Source: an uncultured Saprospiraceae bacterium (GTDB lineage: Bacteria; Bacteroidota; Bacteroidia; Chitinophagales; Saprospiraceae). From it: a stretch of 49,376 nucleotides of DNA. The stretch lies in NCBI GenBank assembly GCA_937973565.1, contig CALJKQ010000136.1, positions 1 to 49,376 on the forward strand, given 5' to 3'. Both the position numbers and the translations under genes were made by a program. This document shows positions 41,510-49,376 of the stretch, in pieces; within the stretch, counting starts at the first letter, position 1, and every line of letters starts with the position of its first letter. The notes below the pieces were generated by a model. The model ran no database searches and was not told the DNA's origin. It saw only the letters and a program-made list of their open reading frames with translations.

Positions 41510-41526
41510 AAATAGTGGTTTTGGGC

Positions 41527-41534
41527 CAAATTTA
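41527..41534 (-). promoter_or_regulatory. Candidate -7 element TAAATTTG for folD
   Basis: TAAATTTG on the minus strand matches TAnnTTTG, 17 bases before the ATG at 41509. A -33 TTG is not found at 17-23 bases. Confidence 0.45.
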
Positions 41535-41613
41535 CCAAAATTCAGCGAGTCACCGACCTGATTTTCGGTTAAGCCTTGTCATTCCATTCTATGATTTGCT
41601 GAATATGATGAGT

Positions 41614-43044
41614 TTACAGCCAAATTAGGGGTAAAACAAACCATGAAAAAACCATGATCAAAACAATGGCTATTATATTCAGGACAAAGCCGGTAAGTAC
41701 CATGTCTTTGAAACGTATGTGGCCACTGGCAAAGACAATGGCATTGGGTGGCGTAGCCATGGGCATCATGCCGGCGCAACTGGCAGCAAGTGTCATGGGT
41801 ATGCCCAGTAATACAGGATTGAGATGCAGGCTGTCTGCCATGGCAGATACCAGTGGTGCAAAAACAATGACCTGGGCAATGTTGCTCATAAATTCACCAA
41901 TGAAAAGAGAGAAAACAATGACCAGCAATACCAGCATGGCCGTATTCTGCCCGAAGGTTGCCAGCCACTGGCCTGTTTTTTGAATAAGCCCCGTATTTTC
42001 AAGTCCGTCGGCAAGGGCTATACCTCCACCAAATAGCAGCAGGATGCCCCAGGCCATTTTATGGGTATCTTGCCAGTCCAGCAGAGCGTGTCCTTTTTTT
42101 TCTGAAGGCACCACAAAAAGGGCTATTGCGGCCATAATTGCAATCATCGTATCATCCAGTTTTACCCATGATTGCAGATCATTGATGAGGGATCTGAATA
42201 TCCAGAGAGAAGCGGTAATTACAAAAACGGCCATAACTCTTTGTTCTGAAACGCCCGGTTTTCCCAATGCTTTTTTCTCTGATGCCACATAGGAAGCGGC
42301 TGCGGTTGATGCTTGAATGTTGTTGGGAAACAACCAACGTACCATAACCCAATAAAGAGCAATCAACAAAAGAACTGAAATGGGTGCACACAATAAAAAC
42401 CACTTAAAAAAGTCGAGTTCCTGCCCATATCGCTCAAGAAAATATCCCGCGTATGCTACATTGGGTGGCGTACCGATAATGGTAGCAATGCCCCCAAAAT
42501 TACTGGCATAGGCGATAGCCAACATAAGGGTAAGGGCGAAGTTGCGGTTATTCCCCTGGTGGTTTTGGTGATCCATTACACTAATGACCGACATGGCTAT
42601 AGGGTACATCATCATCGTAGTAGCTGTATTACTTAGCCACATGCTCAAAAAACCTGTGGCCAGGATGAAGCCCAGTACAATTCTATTACCACTGGTTCCG
42701 GTGGTATGGATGATGTTTAAGGCTATCCTTTTATGCAAATTCCATTTCTCTATGGCCAGTCCCAGCATAAAGCCACCAAAAAACAAATAGATAGCCGGAT
42801 TGGCATAGGATGCCGCCACTGCATCGGTTTTTTGGATGCCCAGCAAAGGAAATGCTACTAAAGGGATCAGGGCTACAACCGGCATGGGCAAGGCTTCGCT
42901 GACCCACCAGATGACCATTACTATGCCCGTGGCTACCGCTCTCCTTGCCGGTTCATCAAAACTGGCAGGAGCAAACAGATAAAATAACAGGGCAAGAGCA
43001 AGGCCTGTGACCAAAAAAAAATACGATGATTTCCACCAATTCAT
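41614..43044 (-). CDS. DASS/SLC13-family anion:Na+ symporter
   Basis: The protein has 476 residues with about 11-13 membrane helices. Two signature Ser-Asn-Thr-type loops are seen: MWLSNTATTMMMYP (about 112-125) and SCAGMMPMATPPNAIVFASG (about 422-441). These bind sodium and a carboxylate in the divalent anion:sodium symporters (VcINDY type). Di- or tricarboxylates such as succinate are the usual substrates; sulfate is also possible. The start is the ATG at 43044 (MNWWKSS); the preceding in-frame codon is TTG. It stands alone on the minus strand. Confidence 0.88.
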   Translation of the reverse strand: MNWWKSSYFFLVTGLALALLFYLFAPASFDEPARRAVATGIVMVIWWVSEALPMPVVALIPLVAFPLLGIQKTDAVAASYANPAIYLFFGGFMLGLAIEKWNLHKRIALNIIHTTGTSGNRIVLGFILATGFLSMWLSNTATTMMMYPIAMSVISVMDHQNHQGNNRNFALTLMLAIAYASNFGGIATIIGTPPNVAYAGYFLERYGQELDFFKWFLLCAPISVLLLIALYWVMVRWLFPNNIQASTAAASYVASEKKALGKPGVSEQRVMAVFVITASLWIFRSLINDLQSWVKLDDTMIAIMAAIALFVVPSEKKGHALLDWQDTHKMAWGILLLFGGGIALADGLENTGLIQKTGQWLATFGQNTAMLVLLVIVFSLFIGEFMSNIAQVIVFAPLVSAMADSLHLNPVLLGIPMTLAASCAGMMPMATPPNAIVFASGHIRFKDMVLTGFVLNIIAIVLIMVFSWFVLPLIWL

Positions 43045-43130
43045 GAAAGCCAAGGTACTATTTTACACACAAATAGAAAAGTCTTTGCCGGTATACCTGC
43101 AAATTGTTTAAAACCTGTTTATCTTTAAAT

Positions 43131-44102
43131 ATGGCAGGAAAAAAGATGACAAACATTTTCCACCCGGAACGATTCCAGGGCTGGGGTAAAAAATCCAACT
43201 ACTTTGAAGGATGGTATTACAAATGTGTGAGTGCGGAAGGGCACCATGCCTTTGCCATCATACCCGGCATTGCCATCGATAAAAATGGACAAGGGCATGC
43301 CTTTATTCAAATATTGGATGGAAAAGCGAGGACAGCCTCCTACCACAAATTTCCACTCTCAGATTTTAAGCCGTCGGCAGATCAATTTGAAATCAGATTG
43401 GGACCCAACTACTTTTCAGCCGATTGTATAGCGTTATACCATTTACCCCTTACGGGCAAATTATCCTTTCACAATGAGGTCAAATGGCCTAAAAAATGGT
43501 ATTCACCCGGCATCATGGGACCTTTTTCTTTTGCTCCCTTTATGGAATGCTACCATGGCATTGTCAGCATGGGACATCAAATAGAAGGTACTTTACATTA
43601 CGGAGAAAATGATATCGAATTTACCAATGGAAAGGGGTATTTAGAAAAAGACTGGGGACAATCATTTCCTTCTGCTTATGTCTGGATGCAGTCCAATCAT
43701 TTCGACAATGAAGCTTATCGTTTTAAGCTTTCTGTGGCTCAGATACCCTGGCTAACCGGCGATTTTACGGGATTTATAGCCGGCTTTTATGACGGCCAAA
43801 AACTAATCCGGTTTACTACTTACAATGGCTGTAAATTGCTGTTCAACAGGATCGATGAAAGCGGTGTCCATACAGCCATCGAGCACCCAAAGTATGTTTT
43901 AGAAGTAAAAGCCCGTAATGAAAAAGGCACCTTGCTGGCAGCCCCCATCCATGGTTTTATGTCGGGAAGAATAGAAGAGAGTATGACGGCAACTTTGGAA
44001 ATTCAGCTCACTGACAAAAAAGGCAACCAGCTGATAAACACAACCGGCATTCATGCAGGTCTGGAGATCGCAGGTAAGGTCGAATTGATTGCCAAACCCT
44101 AA
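43131..44102 (+). CDS. Tocopherol cyclase-like family protein
   Basis: The protein has 323 residues from the ATG at 43131; the ATG at 43146 (MTNIFHPERF) is an alternative. Motifs match the tocopherol cyclase family (PF14249): NYFEGWYYKCVSAEGHHAFAIIPGIAI near the N-terminus, GPFSFAPFMECYHGIVSM, and GYLEKDWGQSFPSAYVWMQSNHF. In plants and cyanobacteria the family makes the chromanol ring; outside them the role is not known, and bacteria like this one are not known to make tocopherol. No signal peptide is seen. Confidence 0.85.
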   Translation: MAGKKMTNIFHPERFQGWGKKSNYFEGWYYKCVSAEGHHAFAIIPGIAIDKNGQGHAFIQILDGKARTASYHKFPLSDFKPSADQFEIRLGPNYFSADCIALYHLPLTGKLSFHNEVKWPKKWYSPGIMGPFSFAPFMECYHGIVSMGHQIEGTLHYGENDIEFTNGKGYLEKDWGQSFPSAYVWMQSNHFDNEAYRFKLSVAQIPWLTGDFTGFIAGFYDGQKLIRFTTYNGCKLLFNRIDESGVHTAIEHPKYVLEVKARNEKGTLLAAPIHGFMSGRIEESMTATLEIQLTDKKGNQLINTTGIHAGLEIAGKVELIAKP

Positions 44103-44179
44103 AGAAAATCAATCCCCGGTTGAAAATTCTTTCGGGTTATGACTATATCACTTATTTTATACCAGGAAGGAAAAACGAA

Positions 44180-45478
44180 TTATTCCACCTCTGCTATCCA
44201 CCGCTTTATAGTGGTGATTACCTGATTCCTTTCGGCTTCTGTCAGGTTTTTGATCCTGGCCATGGCGTGATCTTTACCGGGAATAAAAAACCAAAGGGCA
44301 TCTCTTCCTTGACGGGGCCTTACAGCAGTTGCGGACCAGGTATCGCTATTGCCGTTTATATACACAAAACGATCACCATGATCCTGGATCCATTTTTCCA
44401 CTTCCAGCGTAAAATCCGGTTTAAAGGTCATGGGTTTCTTACCGGGCATAAAAATGGCACTGGGATTTTTACCGGAATCCAGTGCTTTTATCCATTTTTT
44501 AAAATGGGTAATATCATATCCATAATAACCCATTTGGGTTCCGGCCTGGTAATAATGGGAAGCATATTTCTGAATGTCTTCATCTGAAAAGAATCCGGGA
44601 TCAGAAACCTGTAAGAAATGACTGAACAGAGAGTCAGGATCTGCCTTTTCATCCGGAATCATGCTGCAGTTAGAACCCCATTGCCAAAAAGAAAAAGAGT
44701 ACTCCAGTACAGCATATTCAAAGGCCTGCTCGAGGGTGAGATAGGTAAAATGTTTATCTGCCCCCTTTACAAACCACTTGAGTTTCGCCAAGTATTGATC
44801 TCTGTTCTGCAACAATCTTTTTTGAACTTCCTTTATTTTATGCCTGCATTCATCACTACCCACCGTATCGAGAAATTGATAAATACGCTTATCTTCCAGG
44901 GAAGTATTCAAAGGAGCCACATAGGGCACAGAAGCGTCCACATCCTCAGGATAAAAATAGCGGTAAAAGATGGTTGTCTGGCCTCCTTTGCTGATACCGG
45001 TACTTACCCAGTCTTTGGGGTACAATTTGCGCAACAATTGATTGATGGCATGAAGGTCGGCAGTGGCCTGTTCCAATGTGAGGTACTGATAATCCAGACT
45101 ATCCGGCATGCTCTTTCCAAAATAACGGTGTTCTACCATTACCTGGTTGGCAGCCAGCATATCACTCAATTCATAAATCCGGTGAGTAGGTCGGTCGTAA
45201 CCCTCCGTAACCAACACGGTGGGGGCATCAAAAGCCCGGTGAGCAAGGTATACTTTCTGATAAAATGATTTGCCTTGTGGATTGCGATGATCAAGTGGTT
45301 GCCTGACCATTAGCTCATATCCTGCTTCATAACCTTTGGGGGTCTCCAGTTTTTTGAATACCACGTCAGGCAGCTCAAACAACAGGGTTTCGAGTTTGGA
45401 AATCTGAGCCTCCAATATCAATGGAAAGAGGCAAATGGCCAACCAGCTGGCCCTGATCATCTTTATCCGCATGGTCAT
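44180..45478 (-). CDS. S37-type prolyl/tripeptidyl aminopeptidase (secreted)
   Basis: The protein has 432 residues. A signal peptide (about 1-24, ending ILEAQ) precedes a hydrolase of the PS-10/S37 family. Visible sites are the nucleophile elbow STGISKGGQTTIF, the Asp in YINGNSDTWSA, and the His in GKDHAMARI. The HRYFGKSMPD segment resembles family S28/S37. It should cleave prolyl tri- or tetrapeptides from peptides in the periplasm or outside. The start ATG at 45478 is one base after the stop of the OmpH gene, so the two form an operon. Alternatives at 45472 and 45460 would give shorter signals. Confidence 0.8.
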   Translation of the reverse strand: MTMRIKMIRASWLAICLFPLILEAQISKLETLLFELPDVVFKKLETPKGYEAGYELMVRQPLDHRNPQGKSFYQKVYLAHRAFDAPTVLVTEGYDRPTHRIYELSDMLAANQVMVEHRYFGKSMPDSLDYQYLTLEQATADLHAINQLLRKLYPKDWVSTGISKGGQTTIFYRYFYPEDVDASVPYVAPLNTSLEDKRIYQFLDTVGSDECRHKIKEVQKRLLQNRDQYLAKLKWFVKGADKHFTYLTLEQAFEYAVLEYSFSFWQWGSNCSMIPDEKADPDSLFSHFLQVSDPGFFSDEDIQKYASHYYQAGTQMGYYGYDITHFKKWIKALDSGKNPSAIFMPGKKPMTFKPDFTLEVEKWIQDHGDRFVYINGNSDTWSATAVRPRQGRDALWFFIPGKDHAMARIKNLTEAERNQVITTIKRWIAEVE

Positions 45479-45479
45479 T

Positions 45480-46097
45480 TTATTTTGAAGCCTTGTGCTC
45501 TTCATTGATGGCCTGGATGGCGGCCTTGGTGATATCCAATTCTTCTTTTCCAAATAACACACCTCCTGCAGAACCTTTGATCAAAACGTAATCGTATCCT
45601 TTTTCTGCAGCTACTTTGGCCAGGTAGTTGTCGATGTTGCTCTTCAGCTTGGCTTGTAATTCTACCAATTTTTTATCCAGAGCCATGGCAGCTTCTTCTC
45701 TCTGCTTCATTAGCGACTGCTCTTCTGTAGCCAGATTATCTTGCTGAGCGGCAAATTTTTCTTCCAATGCCTTGAGTTCTACCGGAGGAATATTTTGCGC
45801 TCTCTGCTGAGTCTCGTACACATCCCTTTGGAATTTGGCCAACCTTTTTTGGAAAGCTTCGATTTTAGAGGAAATAGTTTTTTCTGCAGCCGTACTTTGG
45901 GTCTCCAATGTTTTTTTCTGCTCCTGAAAAAGGTCATATCCTTCCAACAGGGTATCCAGGTTTACATAAACTATTTTCACACCCCCAACAGCGGGTACGT
46001 CACCGGCACTGGGCATGGGAGCTGCCTTATCTTCTTTTTTACACGATGCAATGGTCAGGACTACCAGCACCAAAGACCAAATAGAAATTTTTCTCAT
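45480..46097 (-). CDS. OmpH/Skp-family lipoprotein
   Basis: The protein has 205 residues. The N-terminus MRKISIWSLVLVVLTIASC carries a lipobox with Cys19, so the chaperone is likely lipid-anchored. The mature part is a long coiled coil (about 60-160: KKTLETQSTAAEKTISSKIEAF, then ALEEKFAAQQDNLATEEQSLMKQREEAAMALDKKL-type heptads), as in Skp, and ends with a small conserved block (GYDYVLIKGSAGGVLF). Skp holds unfolded outer-membrane proteins in the periplasm. The S37 peptidase gene follows one base after. Confidence 0.85.
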   Translation of the reverse strand: MRKISIWSLVLVVLTIASCKKEDKAAPMPSAGDVPAVGGVKIVYVNLDTLLEGYDLFQEQKKTLETQSTAAEKTISSKIEAFQKRLAKFQRDVYETQQRAQNIPPVELKALEEKFAAQQDNLATEEQSLMKQREEAAMALDKKLVELQAKLKSNIDNYLAKVAAEKGYDYVLIKGSAGGVLFGKEELDITKAAIQAINEEHKASK

Positions 46098-46120
46098 TGT
46101 TAATATTTTCTTGTGGAAAG

Positions 46121-46128
46121 CAAAGATA
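46121..46128 (-). promoter_or_regulatory. Candidate -7 element TATCTTTG for the OmpH-S37 operon
   Basis: TATCTTTG on the minus strand is an exact TAnnTTTG match, 23 bases before the ATG at 46097. No -33 TTG is seen at the usual distance. Confidence 0.5.
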
Positions 46129-46349
46129 AACTTAATGATCGATTTTTTGGGTTTCGTGACCTAAGCTAACACTACCTTTTTATCCGTAATTCTGTATTTG
46201 ATGCCCTTATAATAATTTAAACTCTAATTATGTTAATTTTATATATTAAACAAATATTTAATGTTTTACATGTGCTTCTGATATTCTGCCATTCATCAGA
46301 GCTGCTTTTGATTAAAACCATAAAATCATGCTATATGCCTGAAAAAAGT

Positions 46350-46357
46350 TATTTTTG
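46350..46357 (+). promoter_or_regulatory. Candidate -7 element TATTTTTG for the asparaginase-like gene
   Basis: TATTTTTG matches TAnnTTTG and leaves a 34-base leader to the ATG at 46392. In this AT-rich gap the match may be chance; no -33 TTG is properly placed. Confidence 0.35.
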
Positions 46358-46391
46358 AACATCACTAACCAAAATAATCATTTACATTTTT

Positions 46392-46886
46392 ATGGACCAG
46401 ATTCAGGTTTTTGTTACCGGTGGTACCTTCGACAAGGAATACAATTTTATTACGGGAGAACTCTATTTCAAAGACACCCACCTTCCATCTATGTTTGAAA
46501 GAGGAAGATGCACACTGGACATTGATGTAAAAACGCTCATGATGGTCGATAGTCTTGAAATGACAAATGCAGACCGGGAAATTATTGCCTATACCTGCCG
46601 CAATGCCAAAGCAGACAGAATCATCATCACCCATGGAACCGACACCATGGTGGATACTGCCAGATTTCTGGCGGAAGATGAAATGACCAAAACCATCGTT
46701 ATTACTGGTGCCATGATACCCTATGCCTTTGGAACTTCTTCCGATGGATTTTTCAACCTCGGTAGCGCGCTGGCTTTTGTGCAGGTTCTGCCACCGGGTG
46801 TTTACATCGTAATGAATGGAAAATACTACAAATGGGACAATGTGAGAAAAAACAGAAACACAGGATACTTTGAGGCATTGGGATGA
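46392..46886 (+). CDS. Single-domain asparaginase-like protein
   Basis: The protein has 164 residues and matches only the N-terminal domain of L-asparaginases. The first catalytic Thr lies in FVTGGTFDKEY (Thr12), and the second motif is ITHGTDTMVDTA (Thr83, Asp84). KTIVITGAMIPYAFGTSSDGFFNLGSAL follows as in the family. Full asparaginases have about 330 residues and use a C-terminal domain for the dimer interface and active site, so this shorter form must work differently or bind rather than hydrolyse. The frame is intact and ends cleanly, so it is not a truncated pseudogene. Confidence 0.82.
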   Translation: MDQIQVFVTGGTFDKEYNFITGELYFKDTHLPSMFERGRCTLDIDVKTLMMVDSLEMTNADREIIAYTCRNAKADRIIITHGTDTMVDTARFLAEDEMTKTIVITGAMIPYAFGTSSDGFFNLGSALAFVQVLPPGVYIVMNGKYYKWDNVRKNRNTGYFEALG

Positions 46887-46920
46887 GCCATATCAAATTG
46901 TAAAACCATAGGCGCTGAGG

Positions 46921-47778
46921 ATGTGGCTCTACATCATTAGCGGCATTCTATTGTTGTACCTGCTTATCAGTCTGGGTGTTTATTTTTTCCAGGATTTTAT
47001 CTTCTTCCGACCTGAAAAGCTACCCAAAGATTTTGCTTTCAATTACGAAAATCTCACTTTTGATGAATACATCCTAGACCTGAAAGAAGACGTCACCATG
47101 AGCGGTCTCCATTTTAAGGTCGATAAGCCTAAAGGGGTAGTTTTTTACCTCAAGGGCAATTCCAAAAGCATCAAAGGCTGGGGAAAATTTGCCGTAGATT
47201 TCAACCGCAATGGCTACGACGTTCTCATGGTGGATTACAGAGGATTCGGAAAAAGCACAGGCAAAAGAACCCACACTGCTTTAAAAGAGGATCTTCAAAT
47301 GATCTACAATATGATCAAAACAAAGGTGCCCGAAAAATACATCGTGCTGTATGGCAGGTCGCTGGGATCAGGCTTTGCTACCAAGCTGGCATCTGCCAAC
47401 AATCCCGGTCTGCTTATCCTCGATGCGCCCTATTACAGCCTGAGTCATGTCGCAAAAAGGTATCTTCCTTTTATGCCGATTGCCTGGGTCATCAGGTTTC
47501 CCATTCCTACTTTCAAGTGGCTCAAATATGTCAAATGTCCCATCCACATCATACACGGAACCGAAGACACACTTATACCTTTCAAATCGAGCATCAAACT
47601 GGGAACTGTCAATTCAGACAGGGTGAGACTGCATCCCATCATTGGCGGGGGGCATAATAACCTTCACAACTACCCCATGTACCATCAGGTGCTGGATGAA
47701 ATCTTACAAAAGGAATACCACACCTCATTCGACATTAATAGATCGAGCCTCAACTTTAAAAGAAAATCCCGCAGATGA
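46921..47778 (+). CDS. Membrane-anchored alpha/beta hydrolase (copy 1)
   Basis: The protein has 285 residues. An N-terminal membrane helix (about 3-22) and the FFRPEKLPKDFAFNY segment are typical of Bem46/ABHD13-like hydrolases. The nucleophile elbow is YGRSLGSG with Ser147, preceded by VDYRGFGKSTG. The Asp is likely in IHGTEDTLIPF and the His in GGGHNNLHNY. The substrate is unknown. Its stop overlaps the start of the next gene (ATGA, 47775-47778), which encodes a paralogue. Confidence 0.86.
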   Translation: MWLYIISGILLLYLLISLGVYFFQDFIFFRPEKLPKDFAFNYENLTFDEYILDLKEDVTMSGLHFKVDKPKGVVFYLKGNSKSIKGWGKFAVDFNRNGYDVLMVDYRGFGKSTGKRTHTALKEDLQMIYNMIKTKVPEKYIVLYGRSLGSGFATKLASANNPGLLILDAPYYSLSHVAKRYLPFMPIAWVIRFPIPTFKWLKYVKCPIHIIHGTEDTLIPFKSSIKLGTVNSDRVRLHPIIGGGHNNLHNYPMYHQVLDEILQKEYHTSFDINRSSLNFKRKSRR

Positions 47779-48587
47779 AGCTGAAAAAATGGGGTACCCC
47801 TATCTTATCTTTGTTAGGGGTTCTAATCTTATTCCTGCATTTTGATCTGTATGAAGGTTTGATATTTCGGGGTAAAAAAATGCCCCAACAAACTCATTAC
47901 AAATTTGATTTTTCCTTTGAAGAATTCAACTTTCAGGCCAATGACGGCGGGCAAATCAATGCAGTTTTGATGAAAACGCAAAAACCATCCAAAGGTATCA
48001 TTATTTATAATCACGGCAACAAAGACAACCTGAATCGTTGGGCTAATGAAGCGCACTATTTAACCCAATTGGGTTATGATGTAATGGTATACGACTACCG
48101 GGGATACGGCAAAAGTAAAGGACAACGAAGCGAGTCGAATTTTTATGGAGACGCCTGGCTTGTTTACCAGCAATGTCTCAAACTTTACCCCGCCGACAGC
48201 ATAATCGTTTATGGCCGATCACTGGGTACGGGGCCCGCTTCCTGGCTGTCAGCCAATGCCAGGATCAAAGCTATAGTGCTTGAAACTCCCTATACAAACA
48301 TGACAGATCTGCTCGAGGACCAACTGTTGGGCTTTCCCATGCGCTGGTTTTTGAATTATACTTTCGACAATAGCCTCCATCTCAAAAATACCAAATCACC
48401 TGTCTTCATTGTTCATGGAACGGAAGATAAACTTATTCCAGTGCGGCACGCCCATGAATTAGCAGGTACTTTCTCCCATCCCAAATCCCAACTCTTAATC
48501 ATACCCGGTGGACAACACAACAACCTGCGTAACTACCGCTCTTATCAAAAGAGCCTGGTTGCATTTTTTACTTCAATTGGATTTTAA
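47775..48587 (+). CDS. Membrane-anchored alpha/beta hydrolase (copy 2)
   Basis: The protein has 270 residues. The layout copies the preceding gene: a membrane helix (about 8-22), LIFRGKKMPQQTHYKFDFSFEEF, VYDYRGYGKSKGQ, the elbow YGRSLGTG with Ser149, VHGTEDKLIPV, and PGGQHNNLRNY. The His that completes the triad lies in GGQHNNL. The two genes are a tandem duplication with moderate divergence, joined by ATGA overlap. The stop shares bases with the stop of the convergent VIT gene. Confidence 0.86.
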   Translation: MKLKKWGTPILSLLGVLILFLHFDLYEGLIFRGKKMPQQTHYKFDFSFEEFNFQANDGGQINAVLMKTQKPSKGIIIYNHGNKDNLNRWANEAHYLTQLGYDVMVYDYRGYGKSKGQRSESNFYGDAWLVYQQCLKLYPADSIIVYGRSLGTGPASWLSANARIKAIVLETPYTNMTDLLEDQLLGFPMRWFLNYTFDNSLHLKNTKSPVFIVHGTEDKLIPVRHAHELAGTFSHPKSQLLIIPGGQHNNLRNYRSYQKSLVAFFTSIGF

Positions 48588-49350
48588 CTAATCGATACGC
48601 CAATCAGTACGCCAATGCCATAGGTAATAGCAGCAGCAGCCAAGCCAAACAAAACTTGCCTGAAGCCCGAATACCACACATTTTTTCCGGTGAATAAGGT
48701 AATGGCCGAGCCTATTAAAAACAGACCAAAAGCACTTACAGCGGCACTGATCCACACAGCCTGATAACCGGATGTAAAAAAGTAGGGAACCAAAGGAATG
48801 ATTGCCCCAAAGGCAAACAAAATAAATGATGTAATAGCGGCCTCCATTGCAGAGCCCTCCAAATCTTCCGCATTGATGCCCAACTCTTCTTTTACCAGTA
48901 CACTATGGGCCTTTTCTTTGTCTTTCATGATTTCATTGGCCATTCTTTCTGCTTCTGTCCTGGGCATCCCTTTGGAAACATAAATCAATGTCAACTCTCT
49001 CTTTTCGCCTTCCGGATTGGCCTCCAGTTCTTCCATTTCCAGATCCATCTGGTTTTCATACAGCTCCTGCGAACTTTTAACGGAAATCCATTCACCCAAA
49101 GCCATGGAAAGGGCTCCTGCCAGCAGACCGGCCATACCGGCCAATAAAACTTCCTTCTGCCCTCCTGAAGCACCGGCTACGCCCATGATCAAACTGAAGT
49201 TGGATACCAGACCATCGTTGCCACCCAAAACGGCTGCCCGCAAAGCGTTGCCTCCTACCGACTTATGGCGTTGCTCAAACCTCGCTACAGATGAAGCCGG
49301 GGTAGTCGCACTGCCATCCAAAATATTGCGCAGGATGGAAACATGCGCAG
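48584..49350 (-). CDS. VIT/CCC1-family metal transporter (partial, N-terminus cut off)
   Basis: The visible 255 residues hold the VIT1/CCC1 transporter domain with five membrane helices. The first carries LRAAVLGGNDGLVSNFSLIMGV. A charged cytoplasmic metal-binding part (KSSQELYENQMDLEMEELEANP through RMANEIMKDKEKAHSVLVKEELGI) follows, then the last helices. The family moves Fe2+ or Mn2+ into storage or out of the cytoplasm. The frame stays open into bases 49322-49350 (residues ILRNILDGSATT), so the real start is outside. Related bacterial proteins often carry a ferritin-like domain there. Bases beyond 49350 are adapter. Confidence 0.85.
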
Positions 49351-49376
49351 AGATCGGAAGAGCGTCGTGTAGGGAA
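49351..49376. other. Illumina sequencing adapter at contig end (artefact)
   Basis: The last 26 bases begin AGATCGGAAGAGCGTCGTGT, the reverse complement of the Illumina TruSeq universal adapter end. They are not genomic and should be trimmed before any annotation of the VIT gene start. Confidence 0.97.

Larger units (their letters stand above)
46098..46391. other. AT-rich divergent intergenic region
   Basis: This 294-base gap lies between the minus-strand OmpH gene and the plus-strand asparaginase-like gene. It holds the OmpH promoter element at 46121-46128 and a candidate plus-strand element TATTTTTG at 46350-46357. The middle (about 46190-46340) is very AT-rich. I see no ORF, RNA gene or repeat in it. 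Confidence 0.5.

Noticed and set aside
44618..45268. 216-residue plus-strand reading frame
   Set aside because: Antisense to the S37 peptidase, which has a signal peptide and catalytic motifs; the shadow has none.
1..49350. tRNA, rRNA, CRISPR array, IS element or prophage
   Set aside because: No cloverleaf-like pattern, spaced repeats, transposase or integrase motifs were seen on either strand.

Overview
The window reads as one contig from a member of the Bacteroidota, probably an environmental aerobe of the Saprospiria/Chitinophagia kind. The reasons are two secreted proteins with type IX secretion (T9SS) C-terminal sorting domains, many copies of the Bacteroidota promoter -7 element TAnnTTTG, A-rich leaders instead of strong Shine-Dalgarno sites, and the gene families present (TIGR03643, DUF2520, DUF4348, OmpH-type lipoprotein, tocopherol-cyclase-like protein). 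Coding density is high, many genes overlap by ATGA, and I see no rRNA, tRNA, CRISPR array, IS element or phage gene. Both ends cut through genes. The last 26 bases (49351-49376) are Illumina adapter, not genome.

Layout, left to right. 1-4247: a TolC / HlyD / ABC export operon on the minus strand, facing a TetR regulator; the ABC protein has lost its ATPase motifs. 4972-8187: a small membrane protein, an AlkC-type alkylation repair protein, and a T9SS-exported beta-helix protein. 8336-10852: a stress-type cluster (CBS pair, double UspA, LOG-family Rossmann protein, unknown 114-aa protein) closed by a hairpin terminator. 11043-15292: ccmE (CxxxY type) and a long ccmF, followed by a DUF2520 protein and an unknown 90-aa protein. 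15305-19391: an HtrA/DegQ protease directly followed by a T9SS-exported subtilase. 19436-21091: MarR regulator and MFS transporter.

21166-25281: a hydrolase, then a four-gene flavoprotein/photolyase cassette in which each start codon overlaps the previous stop (split-barrel flavin protein, TIGR03643, a photolyase-like protein with its FAD domain at the N-terminus, and a conventionally ordered photolyase/cryptochrome). I consider this the most interesting region. 25507-30395: porin, lipoprotein esterase, class V aminotransferase, and a convergent type II NADH dehydrogenase. 30519-34453: peptidase T, polyprenyl diphosphate synthase, an outer-membrane barrel and a Ca/Na antiporter. 34483-37529: a minus-strand operon with overlapping genes: phosphopantetheinyl transferase, DUF4348 lipoprotein, ATP-grasp ligase, HldD. 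37642-41509: a WD40 protein, and a folD-DinB-prmA-FkbM operon. 41614-49350: a DASS transporter, tocopherol-cyclase-like protein, OmpH lipoprotein with S37 peptidase, a one-domain asparaginase-like protein, two tandem paralogous hydrolases, and a truncated VIT/CCC1 transporter.

Functional themes are envelope biogenesis and secretion (T9SS cargo, OmpH, HtrA, export pump, HldD), c-type cytochrome assembly with aerobic respiration (ccmEF, NDH-2), isoprenoid/quinone chemistry, and DNA repair against light or alkylation damage.
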